From contig JBGCET010000029.1 in the NCBI GenBank assembly GCA_045106555.1, positions 67,480 through 131,479 of the forward strand: a stretch of 64,000 nucleotides of DNA, read 5' to 3'. The notes beneath the pieces were generated by a model that was not told the DNA's origin, did not search any database, and saw nothing but the letters and a program-made list of their open reading frames with translations. How positions within the stretch are numbered: position 1 is the stretch's first letter; every line of letters begins with the position of its first letter. The stretch comes from JANQOZ01 sp045106555. Its GTDB lineage: Bacteria > Pseudomonadota > Gammaproteobacteria > Xanthomonadales > SZUA-38. A program made the position numbers and the translations under genes. Shown here in pieces: positions 8,595-17,178 of this stretch.

Positions 8595-9098
8595 ATGAAA
8601 CGTCGTTTCCGCAGCCTGGTGAAAGAACACCAGGGTCAGCTTTTCTCGCTGGCTTACCATCTACTGGGCCAATCCGCTGAGGCGGAGGACGTGGTTCAGG
8701 ACGTGTTGGTGAAGCTGTGGCAACACCTCTCAGGGCTCGAGGCTGAGCGGGTTAAGCCCTGGCTTTTGCGGGTTACCCGCAACGCCTGCCTGGACCTGTT
8801 GCGTCGCAGACGCTACAGCCAAGCGTATGTGGCACAAACTGCTGGCGGTGACGCCGTCGTGGTGAACGAGACCCCATTGGACCGCCTGTCCAGCAGCGAT
8901 TTGGGTCAACGGCTGGCCCATGCCATCCGAGAGCTGGATGAACCATTTTGTTCGCTGGTGGTTCTAAGAGACGTGGAAGAGCTGACTTATCAGGAAATCG
9001 GTGAGGCGCTGGAGCTGAAGGAAAGCCAGGTGAAAGTGTATTTACACCGCGCAAGGCGCAAGCTGCGCAAGCGATTAGGGAGTGAAATGGATGACTGA
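8595..9098 (+). CDS. ECF-family RNA polymerase sigma factor
   Basis: The 167-residue product has sigma region 2 (AEDVVQDVLVKLW, RNACLDLLRRRR) and region 4 with a helix-turn-helix (LTYQEIGEALELKESQVKV) and nothing between them but a short linker, as in ECF sigma factors. It is followed, with overlapping stop and start, by a membrane protein of the anti-sigma type and then a DUF4252 gene. The three therefore form a probable signal-responsive operon. A TATGAT hexamer sits 7-12 bases before the ATG, which is too close to be its own promoter unless the mRNA is nearly leaderless. Confidence 0.9.
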   Translation: MKRRFRSLVKEHQGQLFSLAYHLLGQSAEAEDVVQDVLVKLWQHLSGLEAERVKPWLLRVTRNACLDLLRRRRYSQAYVAQTAGGDAVVVNETPLDRLSSSDLGQRLAHAIRELDEPFCSLVVLRDVEELTYQEIGEALELKESQVKVYLHRARRKLRKRLGSEMDD

Positions 9099-9678
9099 AC
9101 AATCCCTGCCCAACTGGTTTGATGAGCGCATTGAGCTGTGGCTTGATGGCGAGCTCCAGGGAAGCGAAGCGGCCTTATTTGAAGCCCGTCTGGCCAGCGA
9201 CCCGTTGTTGGAGCGTGAGGTGGCCAGAGCCACTACGTTAACCTCCCGGTTGGCCGATTTGCCATCCCTTAAAGCCCCCAGTGCCATTCAGCGCTCAGTC
9301 ATGGAAATGACCGGGGCTGGCTGGTCGTTGCCTTCGTTACCTGCCTGGGGCTGGTCGCTGGGCGGCGCTTGCGCGGCGGCACTGGTTCTGCTGGTCACCG
9401 TTGGCCCGGGTAATCCGGTGTTGGAAAATTCCGACTTCCCGGAGACGGTCGCTGTGGTCGAGCAAGCCAGTGGATTGCCCGGTGAATTGCCCAGTGAATT
9501 GCCCAGCGAAATGGTTTTAGCCAAAGCGCGAGCGGATCTGGCCCTGGCGCTGAGTTACATCGATCAGGCCGGTGATATGGCCGCCCGACAATTGGGTGCC
9601 AGGGCGGGAGAGGTGACTGCCAGGAGCTTAATGCGTCCCCAACGCCAGCGCAGCGATGAGTCGTCCAGCGCCATATGA
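9091..9678 (+). CDS. Anti-sigma-factor-like membrane protein
   Basis: The 195-residue product has an acidic helical N-terminal domain (DERIELWLDGELQGSE) of the kind that clamps ECF sigma factors, one transmembrane helix near residues 88-108 (LGGACAAALVLLVTV), and a periplasmic part with a short repeat (ELPSELPSE, encoded by three 12-bp units at about 9475-9510). No zinc-binding HxxxCxxC is present. The ATG at 9091 is chosen because AGGGAG lies eight bases upstream; a GTG at 9082 would add three residues. It overlaps the sigma gene by 8 bp. The role as regulator of that sigma factor is inferred from position and topology. Confidence 0.75.
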   Translation: MTEQSLPNWFDERIELWLDGELQGSEAALFEARLASDPLLEREVARATTLTSRLADLPSLKAPSAIQRSVMEMTGAGWSLPSLPAWGWSLGGACAAALVLLVTVGPGNPVLENSDFPETVAVVEQASGLPGELPSELPSEMVLAKARADLALALSYIDQAGDMAARQLGARAGEVTARSLMRPQRQRSDESSSAI

Positions 9679-10241
9679 TTAAGATTGGATTTTCAACGAT
9701 CGGGTTAACAGGGTTTGCTGCGCTGTGGCGGACAATACTGATGGCCCTAATGCTTCCCGCGACGTCGTTTGCCCAAGGGTTGGCGGATCATCCGGGATTT
9801 GTCGATTTTGGCGACCTTTCGGGGATTGCTGACGCAGAACCCACCATCGAAGTTTCTTTGGGCCCTGCATTGCTCGGATTTGTGCGTAAGACTGTGAGCT
9901 CAGAGGATCCGGAGCTGGCCAGTACCTTAGGTAAATTGCGCGGTATAGAGCTGCGGGTCTTTGACATCGCGCCGGAGTTCCTTGCCGACGCAAAGCAAAA
10001 GACCCAGGCCATTTCCAAGCGACTGAAATCCGCTGATTGGGAGCCCGCGGTTGCCGTCCGCGCTGAGGACTCGACGGTACACATGTACATGAAAACCCGC
10101 GACGACATTGTGCAGGGCATGGTGGTGATGATTGTGGAGTCAGGCGGTGACGCGGTGTTCTTGAATATTATTGGCGAAATTGACCCTGAACAGTTGGGTA
10201 GCGTGGCAGGTCGGTTTGGCGTGTCCCTGGACGACCTGTAG
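9675..10241 (+). CDS. DUF4252 domain protein (exported)
   Basis: The 188-residue product has a signal peptide that ends near SFA-QG (about residue 34). The mature part begins HPGFVDFGDLSG and continues with the beta-alpha pattern and the VVMIVESGGDAVFLNIIGEID block I associate with DUF4252, a family commonly encoded beside ECF sigma/anti-sigma genes. Its ATG overlaps the stop of the anti-sigma gene in an ATGA arrangement, so translational coupling is likely. The function is unknown; an extracytoplasmic role in the same stress response is inferred. Confidence 0.8.
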   Translation: MIKIGFSTIGLTGFAALWRTILMALMLPATSFAQGLADHPGFVDFGDLSGIADAEPTIEVSLGPALLGFVRKTVSSEDPELASTLGKLRGIELRVFDIAPEFLADAKQKTQAISKRLKSADWEPAVAVRAEDSTVHMYMKTRDDIVQGMVVMIVESGGDAVFLNIIGEIDPEQLGSVAGRFGVSLDDL

Positions 10242-10337
10242 TCGCCTGCTGGCGGTTGCCGTGAGCCGACACCAGCCTGTCCACAACCGGACGGGTGCCA
10301 TGGTATTGTCGGCCGCGCACGAACCCCTGGTTGTATC

Positions 10338-10769
10338 GTGAGTTCCAAACTACGAGTTCTCATGCTGTCGCTGGTGGTGGTGGCCGGTTGTTCCGAGGCT
10401 GGACCGTCCGTGGTGCTGAAAGGCCAGCGATTTCAGGTTGAGGTTGCTGATGCCCCCGCCGAGCAGCAGCGGGGCCTCATGTTTGTCACCAATATGCCGG
10501 AATATCAGGGTATGTTGTTCGTTTTCCCCCGCGAGGCTCCGCGATCGTTCTGGATGAAGAACTGTCGAATCCCGCTGGACATTTTGTATTTTGACTCGGG
10601 GCTGCAGCTGGTCAGCGCCCAGCTCAACGTGCCACCCTGTCGAGCTGAGCCTTGCGCCAGCTATCCCAGCGCCGGCCCGGCCCGATACGTGCTGGAACTC
10701 AACGCTGGGATGGCCCAGCGCCTTGGGGTGAACCAGGGCGACGCGCTAGAGCTCGCCTTGACGCCCTGA
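10338..10769 (+). CDS. DUF192 family lipoprotein
   Basis: The 143-residue product has a lipobox (VVVAGC, Cys18) and the DUF192 signature: QQRGLMF, GMLFVF and the SFWMKNCRIPLDILYFD stretch, with the GPARYVLELNAG segment near the end. DUF192 proteins are small exported beta-sandwich proteins of unknown biochemical role. The start is GTG. Its last 71 bases overlap the convergent gene at 10699-10929. It is 96 bp downstream of the DUF4252 gene, so cotranscription is possible but not shown. Confidence 0.85.
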   Translation: MSSKLRVLMLSLVVVAGCSEAGPSVVLKGQRFQVEVADAPAEQQRGLMFVTNMPEYQGMLFVFPREAPRSFWMKNCRIPLDILYFDSGLQLVSAQLNVPPCRAEPCASYPSAGPARYVLELNAGMAQRLGVNQGDALELALTP

Positions 10770-10929
10770 GCAAACGGTTTGTCTGACTATCAGGGGTATC
10801 CATGCCTGGCTCATTGCATACCGACCAGCGGAAGCAGGGGTGGTCTACCTGGTAGGGCACCAGCTGCCAATGGCTGGGTATATTCGGCTGGTCAATCAGT
10901 TCATCGGTGACGGGTACAAACTGTTTCAT
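10699..10929 (-). CDS. Conserved small hypothetical protein, 76 aa
   Basis: The product begins MKQFVPVTDELIDQP, and this beginning resembles short uncharacterised gammaproteobacterial proteins. The ATG at 10929 has an AAAGGA site eight bases upstream, which is the best argument that the gene is real. The first 40 residues look like a folded proline/aromatic-rich unit (WQLVPYQVDHPCFRW). The last 25 are Arg/Ala/Pro-rich and overlap the DUF192 coding sequence on the other strand by 71 bp. No function can be assigned. Confidence 0.55.
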   Translation of the reverse strand: MKQFVPVTDELIDQPNIPSHWQLVPYQVDHPCFRWSVCNEPGMDTPDSQTNRLLRASRRALARRPGSPQGAGPSQR

Positions 10930-11083
10930 AACTAAGTCCTTTTTTCCCAAATTGAAGCGTCGATACTGGCCGAAGACTGTGTCCGTGGTGTTCAAGAGGT
11001 GTGGCTTTTTTATGGCGGTGGTTGCCGCCGCTCGTCGTTCTGCTACTCTCGCGACAAATCACCCAACAGTCATGAGGTAGCCA

Positions 11084-12370
11084 ATGCAATCCAGCGTCGA
11101 TTTATTTGCCGCGGCGTGTGAACGTATTCCCGGCGGTGTGAACTCGCCGGTCCGAGCCTTCAAGGGTGTTGGCGGAGACCCCATTTTCATGCGCCGAGCC
11201 GAAGGCTGTCGGCTGTTTGACGAAGATGGCAACAGCTATATCGACTATGTAGGCTCCTGGGGGCCAATGCTGGCCGGCCATAACCACCCCACAGTTCGTC
11301 AAGCCGTGGTGGATGCGGCTCAGCAAGGGTTGAGTTTTGGTACCCCCTGTGCACGAGAAGTGGTGATGGCGGAAAAACTCTGCCAGCGAGTGCCTGGCCT
11401 GGAGTTGGTGCGCATGGTCAATTCCGGCACCGAAGCCTGCATGAGTGCGCTTCGATTGGCTCGCGGCGCCACCGGCAGGGATAAGGTGATCAAATTTGAA
11501 GGCTGTTACCACGGTCACGCTGACTCCTTCTTGGTCAAGGCCGGTAGTGGTGCCCTGACCCTGGGTCAACCCAATTCTCCGGGAGTGCCGAGCTGCCTTG
11601 CAGATCTGACGCTCACATTGAATTACAACGACATTGACCAGGTGCGTGAGGTGATGGCCGAGGTGGGCCATGAGGTGGCGTGCATCATCGTTGAGCCCGT
11701 GGCCGGGAATATGAACTGCATTCCGCCCTTGCCGGGTTTTCTGGAAGGTTTGCGTGAGGTCTGTACAGAGCACGGTTCGCTGCTGATTTTTGATGAGGTA
11801 ATGACCGGATTTCGGGTCGCAGCGGGCGGTTGTCAGGAACGCTTCGGGGTGACGGCAGATCTATGCACTTTCGGCAAGGTGATTGGCGGCGGCATGCCAG
11901 TTGGTGCGTTTGGCGGTCGGCGCGACATCATGCTGCAGATTGCGCCCACGGGACCGGTCTACCAGGCCGGCACATTGTCGGGAAATCCGGTCGCTATGGC
12001 GGCGGGCATTGCCAATTTGGAGGTGCTTGCAGAACCGGCGTTTTATGAGCTCCTGGAAGACAAGGTCAACTACCTGACAGCCGGCCTCAACGATGGGGCA
12101 AAATCTGCCGGCGTGCCGTTTCTGACTCAGCAGGTTGGCTCGATGTTTGGCATGTTTTTCACCGATCAAACCCAGGTCGCTACTTTCGCCGACGTGGAAC
12201 GTTGTGATGCGGAGCAATTCAAACGATTCTTCCATCTGATGCTCGAGCAAGGTGTCTATCTTGCGCCGTCTGCGTTTGAAGCGGCATTTCTGAGTCAGGC
12301 CCACGATCATGGGGCGCTGGATGAGACCATCAAGGCTGCATCCAACGCGTTCACTGCGTTGGCCAGCTAG
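11084..12370 (+). CDS. hemL: Glutamate-1-semialdehyde 2,1-aminomutase
   Basis: The 428-residue product matches GSA aminomutase along its length. It carries the IPGGVNSPVRAFKGVGG N-terminus, NSGTEACMSALRLARG, the CYHGHAD motif and the pyridoxal-phosphate lysine K265 in TFGKVIGGGMPVGAFGG. It makes 5-aminolevulinate from glutamate-1-semialdehyde in the C5 heme pathway, in the cytoplasm. A GAGG site lies upstream of the ATG. hemE of the same pathway is at the other end of the window, so heme genes are not clustered here. Confidence 0.95.
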   Translation: MQSSVDLFAAACERIPGGVNSPVRAFKGVGGDPIFMRRAEGCRLFDEDGNSYIDYVGSWGPMLAGHNHPTVRQAVVDAAQQGLSFGTPCAREVVMAEKLCQRVPGLELVRMVNSGTEACMSALRLARGATGRDKVIKFEGCYHGHADSFLVKAGSGALTLGQPNSPGVPSCLADLTLTLNYNDIDQVREVMAEVGHEVACIIVEPVAGNMNCIPPLPGFLEGLREVCTEHGSLLIFDEVMTGFRVAAGGCQERFGVTADLCTFGKVIGGGMPVGAFGGRRDIMLQIAPTGPVYQAGTLSGNPVAMAAGIANLEVLAEPAFYELLEDKVNYLTAGLNDGAKSAGVPFLTQQVGSMFGMFFTDQTQVATFADVERCDAEQFKRFFHLMLEQGVYLAPSAFEAAFLSQAHDHGALDETIKAASNAFTALAS

Positions 12371-12399
12371 AGGATTTACGGAGCGGGCTGGCCGGCTTC

Positions 12400-14328
12400 A
12401 TGGAGACCATGCCTGAATGGCTGGTAGCCATCCTCGATTGGCTTCGTGCCAATCCACACCTGGCGGGAGTTGCGATAGGGCTTGTCGCTTTTCTCGAAGG
12501 GCTTGCGGTGGTTGGCATATTGATGCCGGGCATTGTCATCTTGTTCGGCTTTGGTGCACTGGTTGGGTTGGGTGTTCTTGACCTGGCCACGGTATGGATC
12601 TGGTGCAGCGCTGGGGCCATTGTCGGTGACGGCCTGAGCTTCTGGCTGGGACACCACTTCAAGGACAGTGTGCGGGATATATGGCCCATCACCCGCTATC
12701 CCGGCCTGCTGGAACAAGGGGAGTCTTTCTTTCGCCGACACGGCCTGAAAAGCGTCATTATTGGTCGCTTTGTCGGGCCCATCCGGCCCATTATCCCGCT
12801 GGTCGCCGGCATGCTTCAGATGCCGGTGCGAATCTATTTACCTGCCAATATTCTGGCCGGAATCGTCTGGGCACCCGCCTACCTTCTTCCCGGCCTGGTC
12901 TTTGGTGCATCGTTGGAGTTGGCCCAGGCAGTTGCCTGGAGACTGGCTTTGCTGCTGGTTTTGATAGGGGGAGCGATTTGGCTTTTGGCCATTGGAATCA
13001 AAGCGGTTTATCTGATGACCGCACCATTCGCCAACAAACTGACCGCGGCCGCACTGAAGTGGTCTCGAAACCACCCTCTACTGGGTGGCATTGCGCGCAA
13101 TTTGGTGGATCCAAAGCGGCCTGAGTCTGCCTCTCTGCTGGCACTGGGGCTGTTTTTGCTGTTGGCGTCTGGTGCTGCCATGTGGCTGCTGGTGACCATG
13201 CCCATGGAGGGTCGTGAGACGTTTGACATGCAGGTAGGCACGGCTATCGCCACGTTGCGATCACCGTGGACCGATCAATGGATGGTGTTGTTCGCCAGTC
13301 TGGGGTCACTCTGGGTGGTGATACCTGCCTGTGCGGCGTTGTTGCTGTGGCTGGGAATTCGACGCCAACATCTGGCGGCGATTCATCTAGCGGTGGCCGG
13401 CGGTTTCGGCGCATTGCTGGCGGTAGCCATGTCGCTGGTGGTATCGAAACTCAGCGGCAACGGGTTGGCGCCGGTCAGTCAAATTACTTTGGCCGTCGCG
13501 GGTTATGGGTTTGTCGCGATTCTGTTGGCCGTGCAGCTGCCCGCCCGAAGTCGATTGTGGCCTTACGTGGTGAGCGCGCTGCTGATCGTCCTGGCAGCCA
13601 GTGGTCGGGTATATTTGGGCGTGCACGGCATCAGTCAGGTGCTGTTGGGCTTGTGTCTCGGTGCGGTGTGGGTGATCGCTGTGGGTATTGCTTACCGTCG
13701 CCGGGCGCGGCGCCTGTTTTTGGTCACTCCGGCGGCCGGAATTTTCTTCGTGGCGCTCATCGTTGCGCTCGCGGTGGATGTGCGTCGTCACGGTCAACAC
13801 GTACTCGCTGCAGCATTTCCCCCGGCTGCGCCGGTTCAAGTAACCCTGGGCCAGTGGTCAGCGCCCCAAGTGATTGCACCACCGGACGAAAACGTAACCT
13901 TCCTGGTGGCAGGATCTCCGGCCACGATTCTGGATCGCCTGGACCAAGCGGGTTGGCAGGAGCCGCCGCCGGCCAATTGGCAAACCCCCATTGCCATGTT
14001 GCAGCCTGATCCAGCGCCGCAAACGTTGCCGTTGCTGCCGGCAACGGTAGGCAACTATCGCGAACTGGCTACCCGGGTAAAGATGGTTAGGGAGGGGGAA
14101 ATTGTCGCTGTTCGATTGTGGCCTACCGCCCTTCAGCGTGTTTCAGCCCAGGGCACGGTGTTACCTGTCTGGGCCGGTCGGTCGGCTCGCTATCAGATCA
14201 GGCAGGTGCTGTATTTTTTCCACTTCTGGCAGCGCAAGGAGTTGCTGGGTTTGCCTGCGATACTGGCGCCGCTCGATGGAAGTCAGGTGCTTCGGGCATT
14301 ACCCATGGAGTCACTGTCCCGACAGTAA
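12400..14328 (+). CDS. DedA - PAP2-like - LssY C-terminal fusion membrane protein
   Basis: The 642-residue product joins three parts. Residues 1-205 are a DedA/SNARE-associated domain, with the GLAVVGILMPG and RFVGPIRPIIPLVAGM motifs. Residues 245-450 are a six-helix PAP2-phosphatase-like domain. Residues 480-642 are a soluble LssY C-terminal domain. In the PAP2 part the conserved Arg (R404) and His (H409) of the third motif are kept (GRVYLGVHGISQ). The final Asp is Gln413, and the PSGH motif reads PVSQ (358-361), so classical phosphatase activity is doubtful. It starts 29 bp after hemL. DedA proteins act in membrane lipid transport and homeostasis; the role of the fusion is unknown. An ATG at 12409 is an alternative start. 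Confidence 0.85.
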   Translation: METMPEWLVAILDWLRANPHLAGVAIGLVAFLEGLAVVGILMPGIVILFGFGALVGLGVLDLATVWIWCSAGAIVGDGLSFWLGHHFKDSVRDIWPITRYPGLLEQGESFFRRHGLKSVIIGRFVGPIRPIIPLVAGMLQMPVRIYLPANILAGIVWAPAYLLPGLVFGASLELAQAVAWRLALLLVLIGGAIWLLAIGIKAVYLMTAPFANKLTAAALKWSRNHPLLGGIARNLVDPKRPESASLLALGLFLLLASGAAMWLLVTMPMEGRETFDMQVGTAIATLRSPWTDQWMVLFASLGSLWVVIPACAALLLWLGIRRQHLAAIHLAVAGGFGALLAVAMSLVVSKLSGNGLAPVSQITLAVAGYGFVAILLAVQLPARSRLWPYVVSALLIVLAASGRVYLGVHGISQVLLGLCLGAVWVIAVGIAYRRRARRLFLVTPAAGIFFVALIVALAVDVRRHGQHVLAAAFPPAAPVQVTLGQWSAPQVIAPPDENVTFLVAGSPATILDRLDQAGWQEPPPANWQTPIAMLQPDPAPQTLPLLPATVGNYRELATRVKMVREGEIVAVRLWPTALQRVSAQGTVLPVWAGRSARYQIRQVLYFFHFWQRKELLGLPAILAPLDGSQVLRALPMESLSRQ

Positions 14329-14352
14329 AGGTGTGAGGGGGCAAACGGTCGA

Positions 14353-14946
14353 TCAATCCGACTGCAGCTGAGGGACAATTTCCAGTAACCGATCCAGGCG
14401 TCGGTAGGGTTCGTCTATTTCCAGCAGGCGCTGTCGACTCGGGCCATCGAGGGGCAGCAGCTCAGCCAGCCGACAGCCTACCCAGTCAGCATCGTCCAAA
14501 CGTTGGGGTTGCGGATTGTAGTGCTCAACAACACTGTCCAGCAGTCGTTCAAGCAACGTTCTCAGCAGCAGGTGTTCGGTTGCAATGAAGGTGTTTTCCG
14601 GCGGCGGAACCAAGGCCACGTGGGCAGTCAGCAGGCCGTTGTCTCGGGCCGATGTGGTAACAATTCGATAGCGCTGCACGCCAACGGCGGTAATCCCCAG
14701 CAGTCCGTCATCCATCGTGTTGAAATCCTGGATTTTGGCGGTAGTGCCCATTACCACCGTTGATGGAGTTTGGCCGGCTTCTTTGCCGTCGACAATCAAA
14801 TTGACGCCAAATTCGCTGTCTTGGGCGGCGCAGTCTCGCACCATGTCCAGATATCGGGGTTCAAAGATTCTCAAGCTCAACGGCCCGCCTGGGAACAACA
14901 CCGTGTTGAGAGGAAAGATGGGGATATGTTGGGTGGGGGTATTCAT
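14353..14946 (-). CDS. LON substrate-binding-domain protein (Lon N-terminal-like, no protease)
   Basis: The 197-residue product starts IPIFPLNTVLFPGGPLSLRIFEPRY after a few residues, the hallmark of the Lon N-terminal (PUA-like) domain, followed by a helical bundle. No AAA ATPase or Ser-Lys protease follows, as in the many stand-alone LON-domain proteins of Proteobacteria, whose role is not established. The ATG at 14946 overlaps the mpl stop in an ATGA arrangement, which fixes the start and implies translational coupling with mpl. Upstream in-frame codons belong to mpl sequence. Confidence 0.88.
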   Translation of the reverse strand: MNTPTQHIPIFPLNTVLFPGGPLSLRIFEPRYLDMVRDCAAQDSEFGVNLIVDGKEAGQTPSTVVMGTTAKIQDFNTMDDGLLGITAVGVQRYRIVTTSARDNGLLTAHVALVPPPENTFIATEHLLLRTLLERLLDSVVEHYNPQPQRLDDADWVGCRLAELLPLDGPSRQRLLEIDEPYRRLDRLLEIVPQLQSD

Positions 14947-16310
14947 GAATTGCTCGTCGATTGGGTTAACCACAGATCAGCGGTTTTTTGGGCGACCCCA
15001 CCAAATCCGCCGTTACTCATGAACACCATTTGATCACCATCGCGTAGATTATCGACCAGGGTTTGTGGCAATCCATCAAGTTCGCGAACCACCGTCAGGC
15101 GGCCGTCCAGAGATTGGTCCAGTGAGCACGGATCCCAGCCAAGATCTGCTGGCGCGTGCAGCCATACATGATCGGCCAGCGCCATGGCCGAGGCCAGTTG
15201 GTCGTTATGCACGCCGCGTTTCATGGTGTTGCTGCGGGGTTCCAGCGCCAGTAGCAAACGCCGGTCTGGCGCGCGGGCCGCCAAGGCTTCCAGCGTGGCA
15301 GAGATGGCTGTTGGGTGGTGGGCGAAGTCATCGTAAATCACCACCCCACGGTCGTTAGCCAGTTCCTGTTGACGTCGTCTGGGTAGAGTGAAGGTTTGCA
15401 GCGAACCGGCTGCTTGCTGCGGTGCAACGCCCGCCTGGGCCGCCACGCAGATGGCTGCCAGCGCATTGTGCAGGTTGTGTTCTCCGCTCAGTTGCCAGTC
15501 AGTGTCGATAAAGCCCTCTGGCGTGGTCAGGCCGAGAGTCTGATGCTGGGGTTGGGTGAATTCCGCGTGCCAGGGCGTATTCGGACCAAAAGTCACGTAT
15601 TGGCTCCATATGCCTCTGGCGATTACGGCATCCAGAGCCTCAATACCAGCCGGCATCACTACCGTGCCATTTGCTGGGACCACGCGCAGCAAGTGATGGA
15701 ATTGGGTAATGATGGCGCCCAAGTCGTCAAAAATATCGGCGTGATCAAATTCCAGATTGTTCAACAGGGCAATGTGCGGGTGGTAGTGGACAAACTTGGA
15801 GCGCTTGTCGAAAAATGCCGTGTCGTACTCATCGGCTTCAATCACGAACCACGGATCAGTGCCGAGTCGCGCCGATTGCGGGAAATTTCCAGGAACACCG
15901 CCGATAAGAAACCCGGGGTTGTGGCCGGCGCACTCCAGCATGTGAGCCACCATACAGGCTGTGGTGGTTTTGCCATGGGTACCTGCGATGGCAATCACCG
16001 ATCGCTCCCGCAGCAGATGCTCACCCAGCCATTGCGGTCCTGAGGCGTAGGGTAGGCCTTGCGTCAGAACATACTCCACCACCGGGTTACCCCGGGACAG
16101 GGCGTTGCCGATGATGACACAGTCACAATTTTCGGGAACGTCGTCGGATTTCCAGCCCTGGCACAGTTCAATACCCGCCTCAGCCAGTTGAGTGCTCATG
16201 GGCGGATAGACGTTCTCGTCAGCGCCGCTGACCTGGTGCCCCAGCTCTCTGGCCAACAGCGCCAATGAGCCCATAAACGTGCCGCAGATGCCCAGGATAT
16301 GAAGTTTCAT
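14943..16310 (-). CDS. mpl: UDP-N-acetylmuramate:L-alanyl-gamma-D-glutamyl-meso-diaminopimelate ligase
   Basis: The 455-residue product is a Mur-ligase-family enzyme. It has the N-terminal GICGTFMGSLALLARELGH nucleotide-binding turn, the ATP site AGTHGKTTTACM and the carbamyl-lysine region EADEYDTAFFDKRSKF. The GTHGKTTT form, the length and the N-terminus identify Mpl rather than MurC. It attaches recycled tripeptide to UDP-MurNAc in the cytoplasm and so belongs to the same recycling pathway as ampG and anmK at 36.9-39.3 kb. It overlaps by ATGA both the upstream membrane-protein gene and the downstream LON-domain gene. Confidence 0.95.
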   Translation of the reverse strand: MKLHILGICGTFMGSLALLARELGHQVSGADENVYPPMSTQLAEAGIELCQGWKSDDVPENCDCVIIGNALSRGNPVVEYVLTQGLPYASGPQWLGEHLLRERSVIAIAGTHGKTTTACMVAHMLECAGHNPGFLIGGVPGNFPQSARLGTDPWFVIEADEYDTAFFDKRSKFVHYHPHIALLNNLEFDHADIFDDLGAIITQFHHLLRVVPANGTVVMPAGIEALDAVIARGIWSQYVTFGPNTPWHAEFTQPQHQTLGLTTPEGFIDTDWQLSGEHNLHNALAAICVAAQAGVAPQQAAGSLQTFTLPRRRQQELANDRGVVIYDDFAHHPTAISATLEALAARAPDRRLLLALEPRSNTMKRGVHNDQLASAMALADHVWLHAPADLGWDPCSLDQSLDGRLTVVRELDGLPQTLVDNLRDGDQMVFMSNGGFGGVAQKTADLWLTQSTSNS

Positions 16311-16819
16311 GGAAACAGGGTTGTCCTCATTACCACCATCAAGGCATAGCTTAGTGTGGCAATGGCCATGCCCGCGGACAGGCCAACGCCAAGAGCATGA
16401 CGGTAAATGTGAGCGTCAACCACAATGCTCCAGACCAGTAAAAATGCCATGGTCAGCACCGTGAGCGGAAATTGACCGCCAGGCTCATCCGCGGGTGTGC
16501 TCACCGACAGTGCCAGCATGAACATGGGAATGGAAATCAATGCACCGCAGCCCGTTAAGGCGATCCAGGTTTGTTTGAGCCGCGCGGGTTGTCCGCCCAA
16601 TCTAACAACGGTTGCAACCACCAAAAAAGATGCCGTAAGGCTCACCAGCGGCCACTCGGGGAAGTGCCGCGGCGGCTGGCCCAACCATTCGCTGGCGCTG
16701 CTTAAGAGAAAAATCGTGGCGCTGGTCAGAACGGCCAATACGGTGGAGGCGGGGAGTTCGGCCGGTGACCTTCTTAGCAGGCAGATATCGGCGAATCGAC
16801 TAAGGAGGATCCAAAGCAT
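16307..16819 (-). CDS. Hypothetical integral membrane protein, 170 aa
   Basis: Family not recognised. The sequence shows about four or five transmembrane helices, near residues 25-43, 60-76, 84-105, 120-137 and 147-163, with short loops and a positively charged N-terminus (SRFADICLLRRSP). It is the first gene of the run with mpl and the LON-domain gene; its stop overlaps the mpl start in an ATGA arrangement, so it is cotranslated with mpl. A role connected to peptidoglycan recycling or the envelope is suggested only by this coupling. Confidence 0.75.
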   Translation of the reverse strand: MLWILLSRFADICLLRRSPAELPASTVLAVLTSATIFLLSSASEWLGQPPRHFPEWPLVSLTASFLVVATVVRLGGQPARLKQTWIALTGCGALISIPMFMLALSVSTPADEPGGQFPLTVLTMAFLLVWSIVVDAHIYRHALGVGLSAGMAIATLSYALMVVMRTTLFP

Positions 16820-16895
16820 GGTTAGCGGGTTATCCGCGACAATGGGCGTATCATTGCCGACTCAGTCAGCACAGCAAAGCGGAGTGGCCAGCAAA

Positions 16896-17150
16896 ATGAA
16901 GGTGGATTGTCGGGTCGATGCAAGAGGTTTGACCTGTCCAGAGCCTGTGATCAAAGCGCGGCTGGGGATTAGTGGTCTGGCCGCCGGGCAAACACTGGAG
17001 TTGCTCGCCAGCGACCCCCATGCGGAACTGGATGTCGAGGTTTTTTGTGCGACGACGGGGCATCAGCTGCAGTCTGTTGAGAAGCGCGAGGCGCACTGGC
17101 GTTTCCTGATCACTGCAGGACCATCACCCAAGACTGATCAGCCGTCATAG
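16896..17150 (+). CDS. TusA-family (SirA-like) sulfur-carrier protein
   Basis: The 84-residue product carries the family motif RGLTCPEPVIKAR, with the sulfur-accepting Cys of CPxP at about residue 14, and ends with the beta strand typical of the compact IF3-like fold. Family members relay persulfide sulfur, for example in tRNA thiouridine synthesis, or act in sulfur and redox metabolism; which applies here cannot be told. The ATG at 16896 is chosen for length; GTG at 16884 would add four residues. It is divergent from the membrane-protein gene and convergent with adk. Confidence 0.82.
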   Translation: MKVDCRVDARGLTCPEPVIKARLGISGLAAGQTLELLASDPHAELDVEVFCATTGHQLQSVEKREAHWRFLITAGPSPKTDQPS

Positions 17151-17178
17151 TGGGTGATCAGTCCGATCCAGGCCATGA

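Noticed and set aside
13266..14009. 247-aa plus-strand frame inside the DedA fusion gene
   Set aside because: Gly/Arg/Ser-rich shadow frame in a GC-rich gene with no motifs; the membrane-protein frame is clearly real.
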